A stretch of DNA of 64,000 nt from Chloroflexota bacterium (GTDB lineage: Bacteria > Chloroflexota > Anaerolineae > Anaerolineales > Anaerolineaceae): assembly GCA_029548365.1 (NCBI GenBank), contig JAKPNN010000022.1:1-64000 (forward strand). The letters are read 5' to 3'. A program made the translations under genes and the position numbers. Below the pieces are notes generated by a model, which was not told where the DNA came from, searched no databases, and saw only the letters and a list, made by a program, of their open reading frames with translations. The number at the start of each line of letters is the position of its first letter. Positions within the stretch are counted from its first letter, which is position 1. Below are positions 38,182 to 47,483 of the stretch, in pieces.

Positions 38182-39066
38182 TCATGCCAATCGCTCTATC
38201 AAGATCACACTGATGTTATCCGGACCTCCACCATCATTGGCAGCCTTAACCAATTGGGTCGCGGCAGCATCAAGGTCTTCACCGTTTTGTATGATGTGCT
38301 GTAACTCCTGATGGGTAACAACACCCCACAGCCCGTCGGAACAGATTATCAATCGTTCTCCAATTTCCAGTGAAAATTCACCAATGTCGGGTTCAAAGGG
38401 GTCTGACTGGCCCAAAGCTTTATACAGGACGCTGCGGTGTGAGTGAAATTCAGCGTCGTCCTCAGTTATTTCACCAAGATCTACCAGTCGTTTTACCAGT
38501 GTATGGTCACGCGTGTGTAAGATAAGTGAACCATCCTTTTTAAGATGGTATAACCGGCTGTCACCAACGTGGGCAAAGAACAATTCATCGCCAAAAACCA
38601 GCACACAAGTTAGCGTGGTTCCTCCACCAGGAACTCGTTGAAGAACCAGTGTTTGCGCTTCTTCAACGGCATTTTTAAGATGTTCGCGTAAATCAGATGA
38701 AGTGAAAGTTCTCCGCTCAAAAAGTGTTCTATGGTACACATGGCTCATCATATATTGACTGATCCCCTGCGCCGCATAATTGCTGGCGATTTCTCCGCTT
38801 TGATGCCCCCCCATTCCATCTGCGACCAGGTAAAACCCAAAGGCGATGGGCATATCCAGCCCACTGATATGAGCGTTCAAAGTCAAGAGTGTGTCCTCGT
38901 TGTTGGGACGTTCTTTTCCTGTCGATTGACAACTGGCCACCCGATACTTCGTCTTCGCGATATCGATTTCTTGAGCAGCGCCAGCAACAAAGTCAACCCG
39001 ACCCTTCGTCCGGTTGGGTGCCTCTTTCTTCTTATTCTTTGATATTTGTTTAATTATTTTTCGCAT
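38182..39066 (-). CDS. PP2C-family Ser/Thr protein phosphatase
   Basis: Protein of 294 aa. A basic N-terminal tail (residues 1-40) precedes the catalytic domain. Metal-binding motifs are RPNNEDTL, VADGMGGHQSG, FAHVGDSRLY, IICSDGLWG and DGGGPDNISVIL. It would reverse Hanks-kinase phosphorylation. GGAG precedes the ATG. It leads a minus-strand operon with two response regulators and is separated from the Ser/Thr kinase at 39916 only by the SH3-like gene, as PrpC/PrkC are paired in Bacillus. Confidence 0.94.
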   Translation of the reverse strand: MRKIIKQISKNKKKEAPNRTKGRVDFVAGAAQEIDIAKTKYRVASCQSTGKERPNNEDTLLTLNAHISGLDMPIAFGFYLVADGMGGHQSGEIASNYAAQGISQYMMSHVYHRTLFERRTFTSSDLREHLKNAVEEAQTLVLQRVPGGGTTLTCVLVFGDELFFAHVGDSRLYHLKKDGSLILHTRDHTLVKRLVDLGEITEDDAEFHSHRSVLYKALGQSDPFEPDIGEFSLEIGERLIICSDGLWGVVTHQELQHIIQNGEDLDAAATQLVKAANDGGGPDNISVILIERLA

Positions 39067-39194
39067 GGATCATGCTCCATACCCATCCAAAGGACTTGAC
39101 AGGAGTTTTAATTCTACCGGATTTATCTCCCCATAACCAATCATGTTGTTGTACGAGCAAGGGCTGCATCATGGGTGTCGATTAATGTAAAGAT

Positions 39195-39701
39195 CTAATC
39201 AACATCTTCCTTAATTGGCGACAAAAAGTTGGCAGAAGACCAGCCATTTCGATTCCGGTCATAGGGCGCTTCTAAATGCCACCATGTATGCCCATCAACG
39301 GTTACAGGGCCATCAATCACCAAAAATACTTCCGAATCCATAGCTGAGAAATTAATCGCAGCTCCTAAGCCAGGCTCCCCCCGCATTCTCAAACCTGCGC
39401 CGCCCGTCCCGGTCACCTGGACATAAATACCAATCCCAATCACACCCTCAGGTAAGAAGAAAATTGATGTCGGGGTCGGGGTGGGCGTCCTGGTCGGATC
39501 AATTACCCTGGGTGTTAAGGTTGGTGCTGGAATCAGGGTTGTTTCAGGAATGGTACTGGCTCCGGTCGCCGGGTTACGACCAAAAAAAAGGATGACCAGC
39601 GATATCAAAACCAATCCCACGGTAAGGATAGCCGCAGTCACAAGCGTGACGGGATTTAATATCGATTTTATTTTGTGGCGTTCGGGTCGGTCTGACATCA
39701 T
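39195..39701 (-). CDS. Membrane-anchored SH3-like domain protein
   Basis: Protein of 168 aa: a short basic N-terminus, one membrane helix (about residues 20-42), a Thr/Pro-rich spacer (50-80) and a bacterial SH3-like domain (YVQVTGTGGAGLRMRGEPGLGA, then HTWWHLEAPYDRNRNGWSSANFL). The domain is expected outside the cell and may bind the wall or another surface polymer. It sits between the phosphatase and the divergently transcribed Ser/Thr kinase. Confidence 0.82.
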   Translation of the reverse strand: MMSDRPERHKIKSILNPVTLVTAAILTVGLVLISLVILFFGRNPATGASTIPETTLIPAPTLTPRVIDPTRTPTPTPTSIFFLPEGVIGIGIYVQVTGTGGAGLRMRGEPGLGAAINFSAMDSEVFLVIDGPVTVDGHTWWHLEAPYDRNRNGWSSANFLSPIKEDVD

Positions 39702-39862
39702 TTTTCGTCGCTCTGGTACTCGTCGTCAGGTGTTCATGGTAATTATAACTTATCCTTCAGGATGACGACAAATTATCACCAGTAATCCCCTGGCGTACTT
39801 GTCATTGGATACACCGATCTCCATCACGAGGATCCCAACCCGAAGCCATCAACCTGAACCAC

Positions 39863-39891
39863 TTTTGATCACCTGTTAGATATGATATACT
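39863..39891 (+). promoter_or_regulatory. Promoter of the Ser/Thr kinase
   Basis: TTTTGA (39863-39868), 17-bp spacer, TATACT (39886-39891). The predicted transcription start near 39898 falls after the first in-frame ATG at 39895, which argues for a start at 39916 or 39919. Confidence 0.5.
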
Positions 39892-39915
39892 TTTATGAGT
39901 AAAATAAAAATTGCT

Positions 39916-41010
39916 ATGATGGATTTACCTTTATTAAGCGGTCGCTATAAACTACTGCAACCCATTGGATCTGGGGGTACGGCTGTGGTTTATAAAGCCC
40001 TGGACGAAATGCTCGAACGGATCGTTTCGGTCAAGATCTTGCGAGAAGATTATTCCGATGACAGTGAATTTCTCGAGCGCTTCAGACAGGAAGCGAAGGC
40101 TGCTGCAAACCTCTCCCATCCCAATATCGTCACCGTTTATGATTTCGGTTTTGATAAAGACCAGGTTTTTATCGTCTTCGAATATGTAGATGGAACGGAT
40201 TTGAAATCTCTTATCCGCCAACAGAGCCGTTTCAGCATCGAAGACACGCTTGGATTGATCACCCAGGCTTGCGCTGGCGTCGGCTATGCTCACCGCGCCG
40301 GGCTGGTGCACTGTGACATTAAATCACATAACATGCTGGTTTCAAAAGACTTCCGCCTAAAAGTCACAGATTTTGGCATTGCGCGTGCCCTGGCGACAAT
40401 TCACCCGGAAGAGCGCAGCGAAGTAGTATGGGGTTCACCACATTATTTCTCGCCAGAGCAAGCTTCGGGCTATGCACCTTCTCCAGCGTCAGATGTTTAT
40501 TCGCTGGGGGTTATTCTATACGAAATGCTCACCGGTCGCCTTCCCTTCGAAGCCAAAGATGCCACCGAACTGGCTCGCATGCATCGTATGGTAACCCCTG
40601 TTCCACCCAGAAGGCTAAATCCAGCCATCCCCGAACCCTTGGAGGAGATCACCCTGAAAATCCTCTCAAAAGAGCCAGCGGCGCGTTATCGAACCGCTGA
40701 CCAGCTGGGGCGGGTGTTGATGTCCTTTGGCAATCTGAATCCCGAAAAAACCGGGCCGATTATCCTGCCAGGAGCAAAAAGATCCAATATATCATCACCA
40801 CAATCCCGCCCACCGGTCATTTCCAGGAGGATGCAAACAGAGACCCAACCGGTTGAAAGGATTTGGACGGATTACCCACAAGAACACGAAGAGTCCATTG
40901 AAAGCCAGACAATCGATTGGGGAACCTGGTTGCTGGGGGTGCTTGCCTTCACCGCCGTATTTGGTTTGATTCCCTTCTGGCTGTACATTTATTTTTTTCT
41001 CAACCCATGA
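39916..41010 (+). CDS. Hanks-type Ser/Thr protein kinase, single C-terminal membrane helix
   Basis: Protein of about 364 aa. The kinase domain starts at RYKLLQPIGSGGTAVVYKA, with the ATP lysine in VSVKIL, the catalytic loop VHCDIKSHN, TDFGIA and SDVYSLGVILYEMLTGRLPF. The usual HRD is HCD, so it lacks the arginine of RD kinases. A Pro-rich linker leads to one membrane helix near the C-terminus with nothing outside: no PASTA repeats, so no obvious external sensor. Start chosen from the promoter position; 39895 is the longer alternative. Confidence 0.92.
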   Translation: MMDLPLLSGRYKLLQPIGSGGTAVVYKALDEMLERIVSVKILREDYSDDSEFLERFRQEAKAAANLSHPNIVTVYDFGFDKDQVFIVFEYVDGTDLKSLIRQQSRFSIEDTLGLITQACAGVGYAHRAGLVHCDIKSHNMLVSKDFRLKVTDFGIARALATIHPEERSEVVWGSPHYFSPEQASGYAPSPASDVYSLGVILYEMLTGRLPFEAKDATELARMHRMVTPVPPRRLNPAIPEPLEEITLKILSKEPAARYRTADQLGRVLMSFGNLNPEKTGPIILPGAKRSNISSPQSRPPVISRRMQTETQPVERIWTDYPQEHEESIESQTIDWGTWLLGVLAFTAVFGLIPFWLYIYFFLNP

Positions 41011-41036
41011 TTAAAGATTAAAGGTATAGTAAACAC

Positions 41037-41696
41037 ATGTCTTTTATGATCGCGCCGTCAATTTTGTCGGCTGATTTAAGGAATTTTGAGGACCAGATCA
41101 ACCAGGCTATCGGCTCTGGTGCTGACTGGCTCCACGTAGATGTGATGGATGGCAGCTTTGTTCCCAACATCACTTTCGGCCCCAATATCGTGACAACAAT
41201 TCGGAAAATCACATCCTTACCTGTTGATGTGCATTTGATGATTGAGAAGCCAGAGCGCCATATCCAGGCTTTCGTTGAAGCTGGCGCCAGCTATATCACC
41301 GTCCACTACGAAACCTGCCCGCACATCCAACGCACCCTGACGAGCATTCGGGAATTGGGCGCGACGCCATCAATTGTGATCAACCCCGGCACACCTGTGA
41401 ACATATTGCGAGAATTAGTGCACGACTTTGACATGGTCCTGTTGATGACGGTCAACCCTGGATTTGGCGGCCAGGCATTTTTGCCTGGTATGGTCGATAA
41501 AATCCGGCGGATGAAATCACTGCTTGATAAAACAGGTTCAAAAGCCATGATCCAGGTGGATGGCGGCATTGATTCAACAAACATTAAAACCTGTTACCAG
41601 GCAGGCGCAAGGAATTTTGTCGCTGGATCAGCGGTTTTTGGCCATAAAGATGGTATTGCAGCCGGGATTAAAGCGTTGCACGATGCCCTGGAGTAA
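41037..41696 (+). CDS. rpe: Ribulose-phosphate 3-epimerase
   Basis: Protein of 219 aa, TIM-barrel enzyme of the pentose phosphate pathway. Motifs: APSILSADLRNFEDQI, LHVDVMDGSFVPNITFG, VHLMIEKPERHI, MTVNPGFGGQAF and MIQVDGGIDSTNI, including the catalytic Asp pair. It is 26 bases downstream of the Ser/Thr kinase, an arrangement shared with Bacillus. ATG 41046 is an alternative start. Confidence 0.96.
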   Translation: MSFMIAPSILSADLRNFEDQINQAIGSGADWLHVDVMDGSFVPNITFGPNIVTTIRKITSLPVDVHLMIEKPERHIQAFVEAGASYITVHYETCPHIQRTLTSIRELGATPSIVINPGTPVNILRELVHDFDMVLLMTVNPGFGGQAFLPGMVDKIRRMKSLLDKTGSKAMIQVDGGIDSTNIKTCYQAGARNFVAGSAVFGHKDGIAAGIKALHDALE

Positions 41697-41762
41697 AGGC
41701 TCATATTAAATGCAAAAATCGCAGCAGAGTGCCGCGACTAATGCGCTACGAGTATGTTTAAC

Positions 41763-41948
41763 CTACTTAGAGGATTTGACCAACGTGCGAATGCAACGGG
41801 TGCACAATGTCTTGCGAACCATTCGTCCATTCTCGTACACCGAGATTTTCTGAAGGTTTGGCTTGAATTGTCGCTTGGTCGCTCTCATCGAGTGGCTTCG
41901 ATTGTGCCCGAAGGCGGTCTTTTTTCCACATTGTTCACAGATCGCCAT
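41763..41948 (-). CDS. rpmB: Ribosomal protein L28, zinc-binding form
   Basis: Protein of 61 aa. It carries CEQCG at the N-terminus and CTRC near the end, making a four-cysteine zinc site (C+ form), plus the family sequence GHNRSHSMRATKRQFKPNLQ. It stands alone on the minus strand between rpe and the Asp23 gene. AAAGGA precedes the ATG. Confidence 0.96.
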   Translation of the reverse strand: MAICEQCGKKTAFGHNRSHSMRATKRQFKPNLQKISVYENGRMVRKTLCTRCIRTLVKSSK

Positions 41949-42064
41949 GATGTCATCCTTTCACAACTATACGATATAATAACAGGGTTTGGTTATTCTA
42001 CATCCAAACAGCTAATGATTTTACCATACTCGAGGAAAAGCTACAAGCAAGTAAGGTGAGATAT

Positions 42065-42430
42065 ATGAATAAAACAGGCAACATTCACAACGAATTAGGC
42101 AGCATCCTGATCCAAAAAGATGCTATCGCCTCAATTGCGCGTCAATCAACGTTGCAGTCCTATGGGGTTGTCGGCCTGGCGCCTAAAAATCTGGCTGAGA
42201 ATATACGTCAGATCATAAGAAAGGATGCTAAATATGGCATTGACGTGTCTTATGATCACGAGGGACTGGTAATTCAGCTCTACATTGTGGTTGAATATGG
42301 TTTGCGGATCAAAACAATTTCAAATAGTATTGCTAAAAGCGTTAAATACAATGTTGAAAAAACCGTCGGACTTCCCGTTCGCAGAATCAACGTGCATATC
42401 CGCGGTTTACGGATTAGTAACATGGATTAA
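42065..42430 (+). CDS. Asp23/Gls24-family (YloU-like) protein
   Basis: Protein of 121 aa. Family segments include GSILIQKDAIASIARQSTLQSYGVVGLA and LVIQLYIVVEYGLRIKTI. AAGG lies eight bases before ATG 42065. It precedes the FakA-like gene by 57 bases, as YloU precedes YloV in Bacillus. The precise role of the family is not established; some members sit at the membrane under stress. Confidence 0.92.
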   Translation: MNKTGNIHNELGSILIQKDAIASIARQSTLQSYGVVGLAPKNLAENIRQIIRKDAKYGIDVSYDHEGLVIQLYIVVEYGLRIKTISNSIAKSVKYNVEKTVGLPVRRINVHIRGLRISNMD

Positions 42431-42487
42431 CCTGCTTCGATCATGAAGCATCTTTGATATTATTGCGTTTATTATCGTTGGAGAATT

Positions 42488-44173
42488 ATGAGTGCTGTGG
42501 AGTTATCAAAATTAAGTGCTGCTGAACGCCATAAATTGGTGTCTATCCCAATCAATGGCCACGGCCTGAAAACACTGCTTGAAGCAGGTATGGTGTGGTT
42601 AAAGACTAATCAGCAGACTGTCAACAGCTTGAATGTTTTCCCGGTTCCGGATGGTGATACCGGGACGAATATGGTTCTCACCATGCAGGCAGCCTTTGAA
42701 GAAGTTGAAAACTCCACGGTGGATAACGTTGGACAGCTTGCACATGCCATTGCACGCGGCGCCCTGATGGGGGCACGCGGCAATTCTGGCGTGATTTTAT
42801 CCCAAATCTGGCGCGGTTTTGCTCGTGCCCTGAACGACATGCCAACGATGGACGTAAAAACTCTCGCCAATGCCTTAACCGAGGCTAAAGAAACAGCCTA
42901 TAAAGGCGTTGTTCGACCCGTTGAGGGGACTATTTTGACTGTTATGAAAGACATTGCCACACAAGCAGAGGTTTCGGTTCAGAGAACTACCAGTTTCACG
43001 GAGGTGTTATCAGATATCGTTCAGGCAGCAGAGGCATCCCTTGAACGAACACCTGAGCTTCTTCCAATCTTGAAACAAGCAGGTGTCGTTGACTCGGGCG
43101 GAAAAGGGCTTGTTTGCATCTTCGAAGGCATGTGGCGTTTTATTAATGGTGATGCGCTCGATAAACCGGTGACCGAAGTCATGTCCTTATCTGAAATGAG
43201 TCTTGAAAATGCGCTGGAAACCATTGAACCGGGACAGGATTACGAAGTCGTCATCGACTTCGCCCCCAAATCCAGCTTTAAATTAGAAGAATATTACGAA
43301 GCGTTATCAGAAATCGGTACCTCGATCCAGGTTGGTGAGGGCGAAGGTATTTATCGGATGCATATTCACGTGCCGCAAGAATATCGCTACCAACCCATAG
43401 ACCATACCATGACCTTCGGTACGGTTAAAAAAGTGATGATCGAAAACCTGATGGCGCAAATGGATGATATGAGTAACACAAAAAATCCGAAATTGAAATT
43501 ATCCAAAGTGCAACCGGGTGAAACAGCCGTTGTGGCGGTTTCTCCTGGCCCGGGCATCAGCAGGATTTTTGCCAGTTTGGGTGTAGCAGCGATCGTTCCT
43601 GGAGGACAGACCATGAACCCCAGCATTAAAGAACTGCTGGCTTCCTTTGAAAATCTGCCCACAGACAAAATCGTGATTTTGCCCAACAATAAGAATATCA
43701 TCCTGGCTGCCAGGGAAGCCGCTTCTATGACCGTTAAGGATGTGGCGGTAATACCTTCCATCAGTGTGCCTCAAGGCCTATCAGCGATGTTCAGATTGAT
43801 CCCGGATGCCGATTTCAACGAGAACGTTGAGGGGATGCAAGAAGCAATTCATGATGTTCAAACGGGAGAGATCACTATCGCCACGCGCAGTGTAGAGGTT
43901 GATGGGGTTCAGGTTGAAAAAGGTCAGGTTATTGCATTGCACAATGGGAAGCTTGTTTCCTCTTCCAGCACCATCGATAAGGCTTGCGAAGCCTTTTTAT
44001 ATGCCGCTGAAACACACCTTTATGAACGCATCACCCTGTATTACGGCACAGATATCAGTGGGCAACAGGTCAACAAGCTGGCGGACAAAATCCGCTCTAT
44101 TTATCCTGATCATGAGATTGAGGTTCATGAAGGTGGGCAACCTCACTATCAATTAATCGTCGCTGTCGAATAG
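42488..44173 (+). CDS. fakA: Fatty acid kinase subunit FakA (DAK2-domain, YloV family)
   Basis: Protein of 561 aa, usual length. The N-terminal DAK2 (DhaL-like) nucleotide domain has NVFPVPDGDTGTNMVLTM and GARGNSGVILSQIWRGFA, with the Asp ligands for Mg-ATP. The middle and C-terminal domains include VDSGGKGLVCIFEGMWRF and LPNNKNIILAAREAA. FakA phosphorylates fatty acids presented by a DegV-type FakB, and such a protein is encoded at 18860. Identification of the family is firm; activity is inferred. Confidence 0.93.
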   Translation: MSAVELSKLSAAERHKLVSIPINGHGLKTLLEAGMVWLKTNQQTVNSLNVFPVPDGDTGTNMVLTMQAAFEEVENSTVDNVGQLAHAIARGALMGARGNSGVILSQIWRGFARALNDMPTMDVKTLANALTEAKETAYKGVVRPVEGTILTVMKDIATQAEVSVQRTTSFTEVLSDIVQAAEASLERTPELLPILKQAGVVDSGGKGLVCIFEGMWRFINGDALDKPVTEVMSLSEMSLENALETIEPGQDYEVVIDFAPKSSFKLEEYYEALSEIGTSIQVGEGEGIYRMHIHVPQEYRYQPIDHTMTFGTVKKVMIENLMAQMDDMSNTKNPKLKLSKVQPGETAVVAVSPGPGISRIFASLGVAAIVPGGQTMNPSIKELLASFENLPTDKIVILPNNKNIILAAREAASMTVKDVAVIPSISVPQGLSAMFRLIPDADFNENVEGMQEAIHDVQTGEITIATRSVEVDGVQVEKGQVIALHNGKLVSSSSTIDKACEAFLYAAETHLYERITLYYGTDISGQQVNKLADKIRSIYPDHEIEVHEGGQPHYQLIVAVE

Positions 44174-44200
44174 AATAGGCTGTTGATAAGGTTTCAATCA

Positions 44201-44222
44201 AACCCCGCAGGGCGGGGTTTTC
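44201..44222 (+). terminator. Terminator after fakA
   Basis: AACCCCGC and GCGGGGTT form an 8-bp stem around a 3-nt loop, followed by TTTTCTG. Confidence 0.8.
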
Positions 44223-44291
44223 TGATTATGCCACTATGACCCTAACCTACCCGCAAATCCTTGGATTTTTCAGCGCGCGTTGACGATTACC

Positions 44292-44320
44292 TTCAATAAA
44301 CCAGGCGAATGCGTTATGCT
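44292..44320 (+). promoter_or_regulatory. Candidate promoter of recG
   Basis: TTCAAT (44292-44297), 17-bp spacer, TATGCT (44315-44320), located after the fakA terminator. Confidence 0.45.
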
Positions 44321-44379
44321 TAATGTGCGATTCACGATAAAATAAAAATGACTAACAATTGAAAAGGCCATCATTGATC

Positions 44380-46878
44380 ATGTTTCGATCTATCGAGAAG
44401 TTGTATAAAATATTCAAACTGGAAGCAGATTTAAATTATTCTGATAAGGCAGTGGTCGGCGGTTTAGCAAAATTGACTGAAACCTGGCAGGGTGACGCAC
44501 GCGGTGACGGAGTGCCGGAAGGAGATATTCAGCAGGTCGCTGACTTTCTCAAAGGCTACTCCGATTTATCGATCCAGAAACGCTCCCAGGCCATAAAACA
44601 AATCGGTCAAATCCTGGATAACCCCGGCATTAAACACCTTCCGGGAGCAAAAGTGCTGGAACAACCACAAATTTCCAAAGAATCTCAAAACGATCTATCC
44701 AAACCAACCCAGATGCCCCCAAAGGTCACACAAACAACAAGTCGCACATCTATAAAAAAACCCTCGGGAAGTTCAGCACCCATCCCTGCCAACGCCCTCC
44801 CCGACCCCTTTCTCTCGCCCACCAACTCGGTTCATGGGATCGGGCAAAAGCAATCCCAGTTATTGAGCAAACTTGGCATCTTCACTGTGGAGGACTTGAT
44901 CTATTTCTTCCCACGCCGCTATGATGATTACACAAAAATGAAGCTCATCAAAGATCTCACCTACGGAGATGAAGTCACGATCATCGCCTGTGTTGATCGG
45001 GTCGGCACCTTCTCGGCTCGAGATAAGAACCGCAAAATCATACAGGCGGTAGTCTCTGATGATACAGGCAGCATCCAGTTGATGTGGTTTAATCAAATCT
45101 ACCATCTTCGACAGCTCCGTAAGAATATGTTTATATCAATTTCAGGGAAGATCGAACAGTATATGGGCAGGCTGGTCATGTACCACCCTGATTATGAAAA
45201 AATTTCTCAGGAACAAATCAACACCAAACGCATAGTTCCTGTATATCCCCTAACCGCGCGTTTGAACCAGCGCTGGTTGCGGCGAGTAATTTTTTCCGTC
45301 CTGGAGAATTGGGCTCCAAAGATCCCGGAATATTTAACCGAATATATCCTTAAAGATGCCAGCTTGATGGATTTACCAACGTCACTGAAAGAAATCCATT
45401 TCCCGGAAAATCATGACACTCTTCAAAAAGCTCGTCACCGTCTGGCTTTTGACGAAATCTTCCTGCTTCAATTAGGCGTCTTGCAGCAAAAACATGAGTG
45501 GATAAATGCCGTAGGGCGAAGGTTTCCAGTCGGTGACGATTGGTTGAACGACCAGCTCAACCGATTACCATTCTCTCTGACAGATGCGCAACAAAAAGTT
45601 CTATCTGACCTTCGGGCGGATCTTGATTCTGGCAGACCCATGAACCGTCTGCTGCAGGGCGACGTTGGATCGGGGAAAACAATCATCGCTGGGTTGGGTA
45701 TCGCTATGGTTGTCAGGTCAGGCTCTCAAGCAGCCTATATGGCGCCCACCAGTATCCTGGCAGAGCAACATTACAACAATCTTAAACAATTGCTGACAAC
45801 ACCGTCGGATCATCATCCGTTACTCGAAGGATCTCAAATCCGCCTGTTGATTGGCGATACCCCGGCAAGGGAAAGACAAGAAATACTGGAAGGGTTGGCG
45901 CAGGGGTGGGTCAAATTGGTGATCGGCACCCACGCCTTAATCGAAGACCCGGTCGTTTTTAGCGATTTACAATTTGTAGTGGTTGATGAACAGCACCGGT
46001 TTGGCGTTTCACAACGTGCAGTGCTCAGAGAAAAAGGAAATAATCCTCACCTGCTGGTGATGACAGCCACACCCATCCCCCGTTCATTAGCCCTCACAGT
46101 CTATGGAGATTTAGATCTCAGTGTGCTCGATGAAATGCCGCCCGGCAGGCAGCCCGTAAAAACCTACATTAACTACCCGGTTGAAAGGGAACGCATCTAT
46201 AACCTGGTGCGAATACAGGTCAATCGGGGGCATCAGGCATTTATCATCTATCCCCTTGTTGAGCAGGGCGAAAATGAAGAGGTATTGGCTGCTGTCCAGG
46301 AGTATGAACGTTTACAATCGGAAATCTTTCCCGATTTACGCGTTGGCTTGATACATGGACGTCTTCGCGCTGATGAAAAAGATGCCATCATGCGGCAATT
46401 TCGCGACCACCAGTTTGACATCCTCGTCTCTACGACGGTCATCGAAGTGGGTGTTGATATCCCCAATGCGACCATCATGATCATCGAAGGCGCCGACCGG
46501 TTTGGTTTAGCTCAATTACATCAACTGCGGGGTCGGGTTGGGCGCAGTGCTGAACAATCCTATTGTTTCTTGATCCCCCAGGCGAGCGATAAGGCAGAAA
46601 ACGAACGCCTCCTGGCAATGGTAAGCACACATGATGGATTCGTCCTGGCGGAGCATGATTTAAAACAACGCGGCCCAGGAGAATTCCTTGGAACCCGCCA
46701 ATCGGGGTACGCTGGTTTGCGATTGGCAAGCCTGACCGACGTGCATCTCATCGAAACAGCAAGAAATTATGCCCAGCAAGTCTATGAAAACGATCCGACC
46801 CTCCAGGCTGAAGAGCATCATCTGATGCGCCAAGCCATGGAGCATTTTTGGCCAAATAAAGAAGGAGATATGAGCTGA
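44380..46878 (+). CDS. recG: ATP-dependent DNA helicase RecG with N-terminal extension
   Basis: Protein of 832 aa, about 130 longer than typical RecG. The first 150 residues hold a helical segment and a Lys/Ser/Thr/Pro linker. The wedge domain follows (PTNSVHGIGQKQSQLLSKLGIFTVEDLIYFFPRRYDDY). Helicase motifs are LLQGDVGSGKTIIA, VVDEQHRFGV, MTATPIPRSLAL and TTVIEVGVDIPNA, then LHQLRGRVGRS. It rescues stalled forks. ATG 44380 is chosen; TTG 44374 has better-spaced AAAAGG. coaD begins one base after its stop. Confidence 0.95.
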   Translation: MFRSIEKLYKIFKLEADLNYSDKAVVGGLAKLTETWQGDARGDGVPEGDIQQVADFLKGYSDLSIQKRSQAIKQIGQILDNPGIKHLPGAKVLEQPQISKESQNDLSKPTQMPPKVTQTTSRTSIKKPSGSSAPIPANALPDPFLSPTNSVHGIGQKQSQLLSKLGIFTVEDLIYFFPRRYDDYTKMKLIKDLTYGDEVTIIACVDRVGTFSARDKNRKIIQAVVSDDTGSIQLMWFNQIYHLRQLRKNMFISISGKIEQYMGRLVMYHPDYEKISQEQINTKRIVPVYPLTARLNQRWLRRVIFSVLENWAPKIPEYLTEYILKDASLMDLPTSLKEIHFPENHDTLQKARHRLAFDEIFLLQLGVLQQKHEWINAVGRRFPVGDDWLNDQLNRLPFSLTDAQQKVLSDLRADLDSGRPMNRLLQGDVGSGKTIIAGLGIAMVVRSGSQAAYMAPTSILAEQHYNNLKQLLTTPSDHHPLLEGSQIRLLIGDTPARERQEILEGLAQGWVKLVIGTHALIEDPVVFSDLQFVVVDEQHRFGVSQRAVLREKGNNPHLLVMTATPIPRSLALTVYGDLDLSVLDEMPPGRQPVKTYINYPVERERIYNLVRIQVNRGHQAFIIYPLVEQGENEEVLAAVQEYERLQSEIFPDLRVGLIHGRLRADEKDAIMRQFRDHQFDILVSTTVIEVGVDIPNATIMIIEGADRFGLAQLHQLRGRVGRSAEQSYCFLIPQASDKAENERLLAMVSTHDGFVLAEHDLKQRGPGEFLGTRQSGYAGLRLASLTDVHLIETARNYAQQVYENDPTLQAEEHHLMRQAMEHFWPNKEGDMS

Positions 46879-46879
46879 A

Positions 46880-47404
46880 ATGACTATTGTTTTGTTCCCC
46901 GGGACCTTTGACCCCATTCATTACGGGCATATCAATATTGCCAAACGGGCAGTGAATCTCTTTGATGAAGTGTATGTTGCCGTGTACGCCAAAGAACAAC
47001 GCAACATCCTCTTTTCTCCGCAAGAACGCCTGGCGCTGGTGCAGGAAGCTTTCATGGATTACAAGTCCATACATGTGGTTGGCTATACGGGATTGACGGT
47101 TAAGGTTGCAAAAAAAGTGGGCGCCCAGGCAATTGTTCGGGGTTTACGTGTTTTTTCAGATTTCGAGTATGAATTTCGCATGGCGCTGGCTAATAATCGG
47201 CTTGAGCCCAGCATTGATGTGATTGCCCTGATCACCAACGAAGAACACACCTTCCTCTCATCAACAACAGTCCGAGAGGTCGCAGCCCTGGGCGGGGATG
47301 TCTCGAGCTTTGTTCCACCGCACGTGGAGGCAGCCCTGAAAAGTCGTTTTAATGTTTTAGGTGAAGAACAGGATATCGTCCCACTCACCTCATTACGAGA
47401 TTGA
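46880..47404 (+). CDS. coaD: Phosphopantetheine adenylyltransferase
   Basis: Protein of 174 aa catalysing the penultimate step of CoA synthesis. Motifs are LFPGTFDPIHYGHINIAKRA (HxGH nucleotidyl-transferase), IVRGLRVFSDFEYEF and FLSSTTVREVAALGGDVSSFVP. The start lies one base after the recG stop, so the two are translationally coupled. Confidence 0.97.
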   Translation: MTIVLFPGTFDPIHYGHINIAKRAVNLFDEVYVAVYAKEQRNILFSPQERLALVQEAFMDYKSIHVVGYTGLTVKVAKKVGAQAIVRGLRVFSDFEYEFRMALANNRLEPSIDVIALITNEEHTFLSSTTVREVAALGGDVSSFVPPHVEAALKSRFNVLGEEQDIVPLTSLRD

Positions 47405-47435
47405 TATCGGAATATATGAAAAAATATGTTAATAT

Positions 47436-47444
47436 TGGTATAAT
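47436..47444 (+). promoter_or_regulatory. Extended -10 promoter of the coiled-coil gene
   Basis: TGGTATAAT matches TGnTATAAT; the -35 region is weak. It lies about 40 bases before the ATG at 47484. Confidence 0.5.
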
Positions 47445-47483
47445 GCTTGCAACGTTAGATGTAATATCGACACGGAGGTTGGA

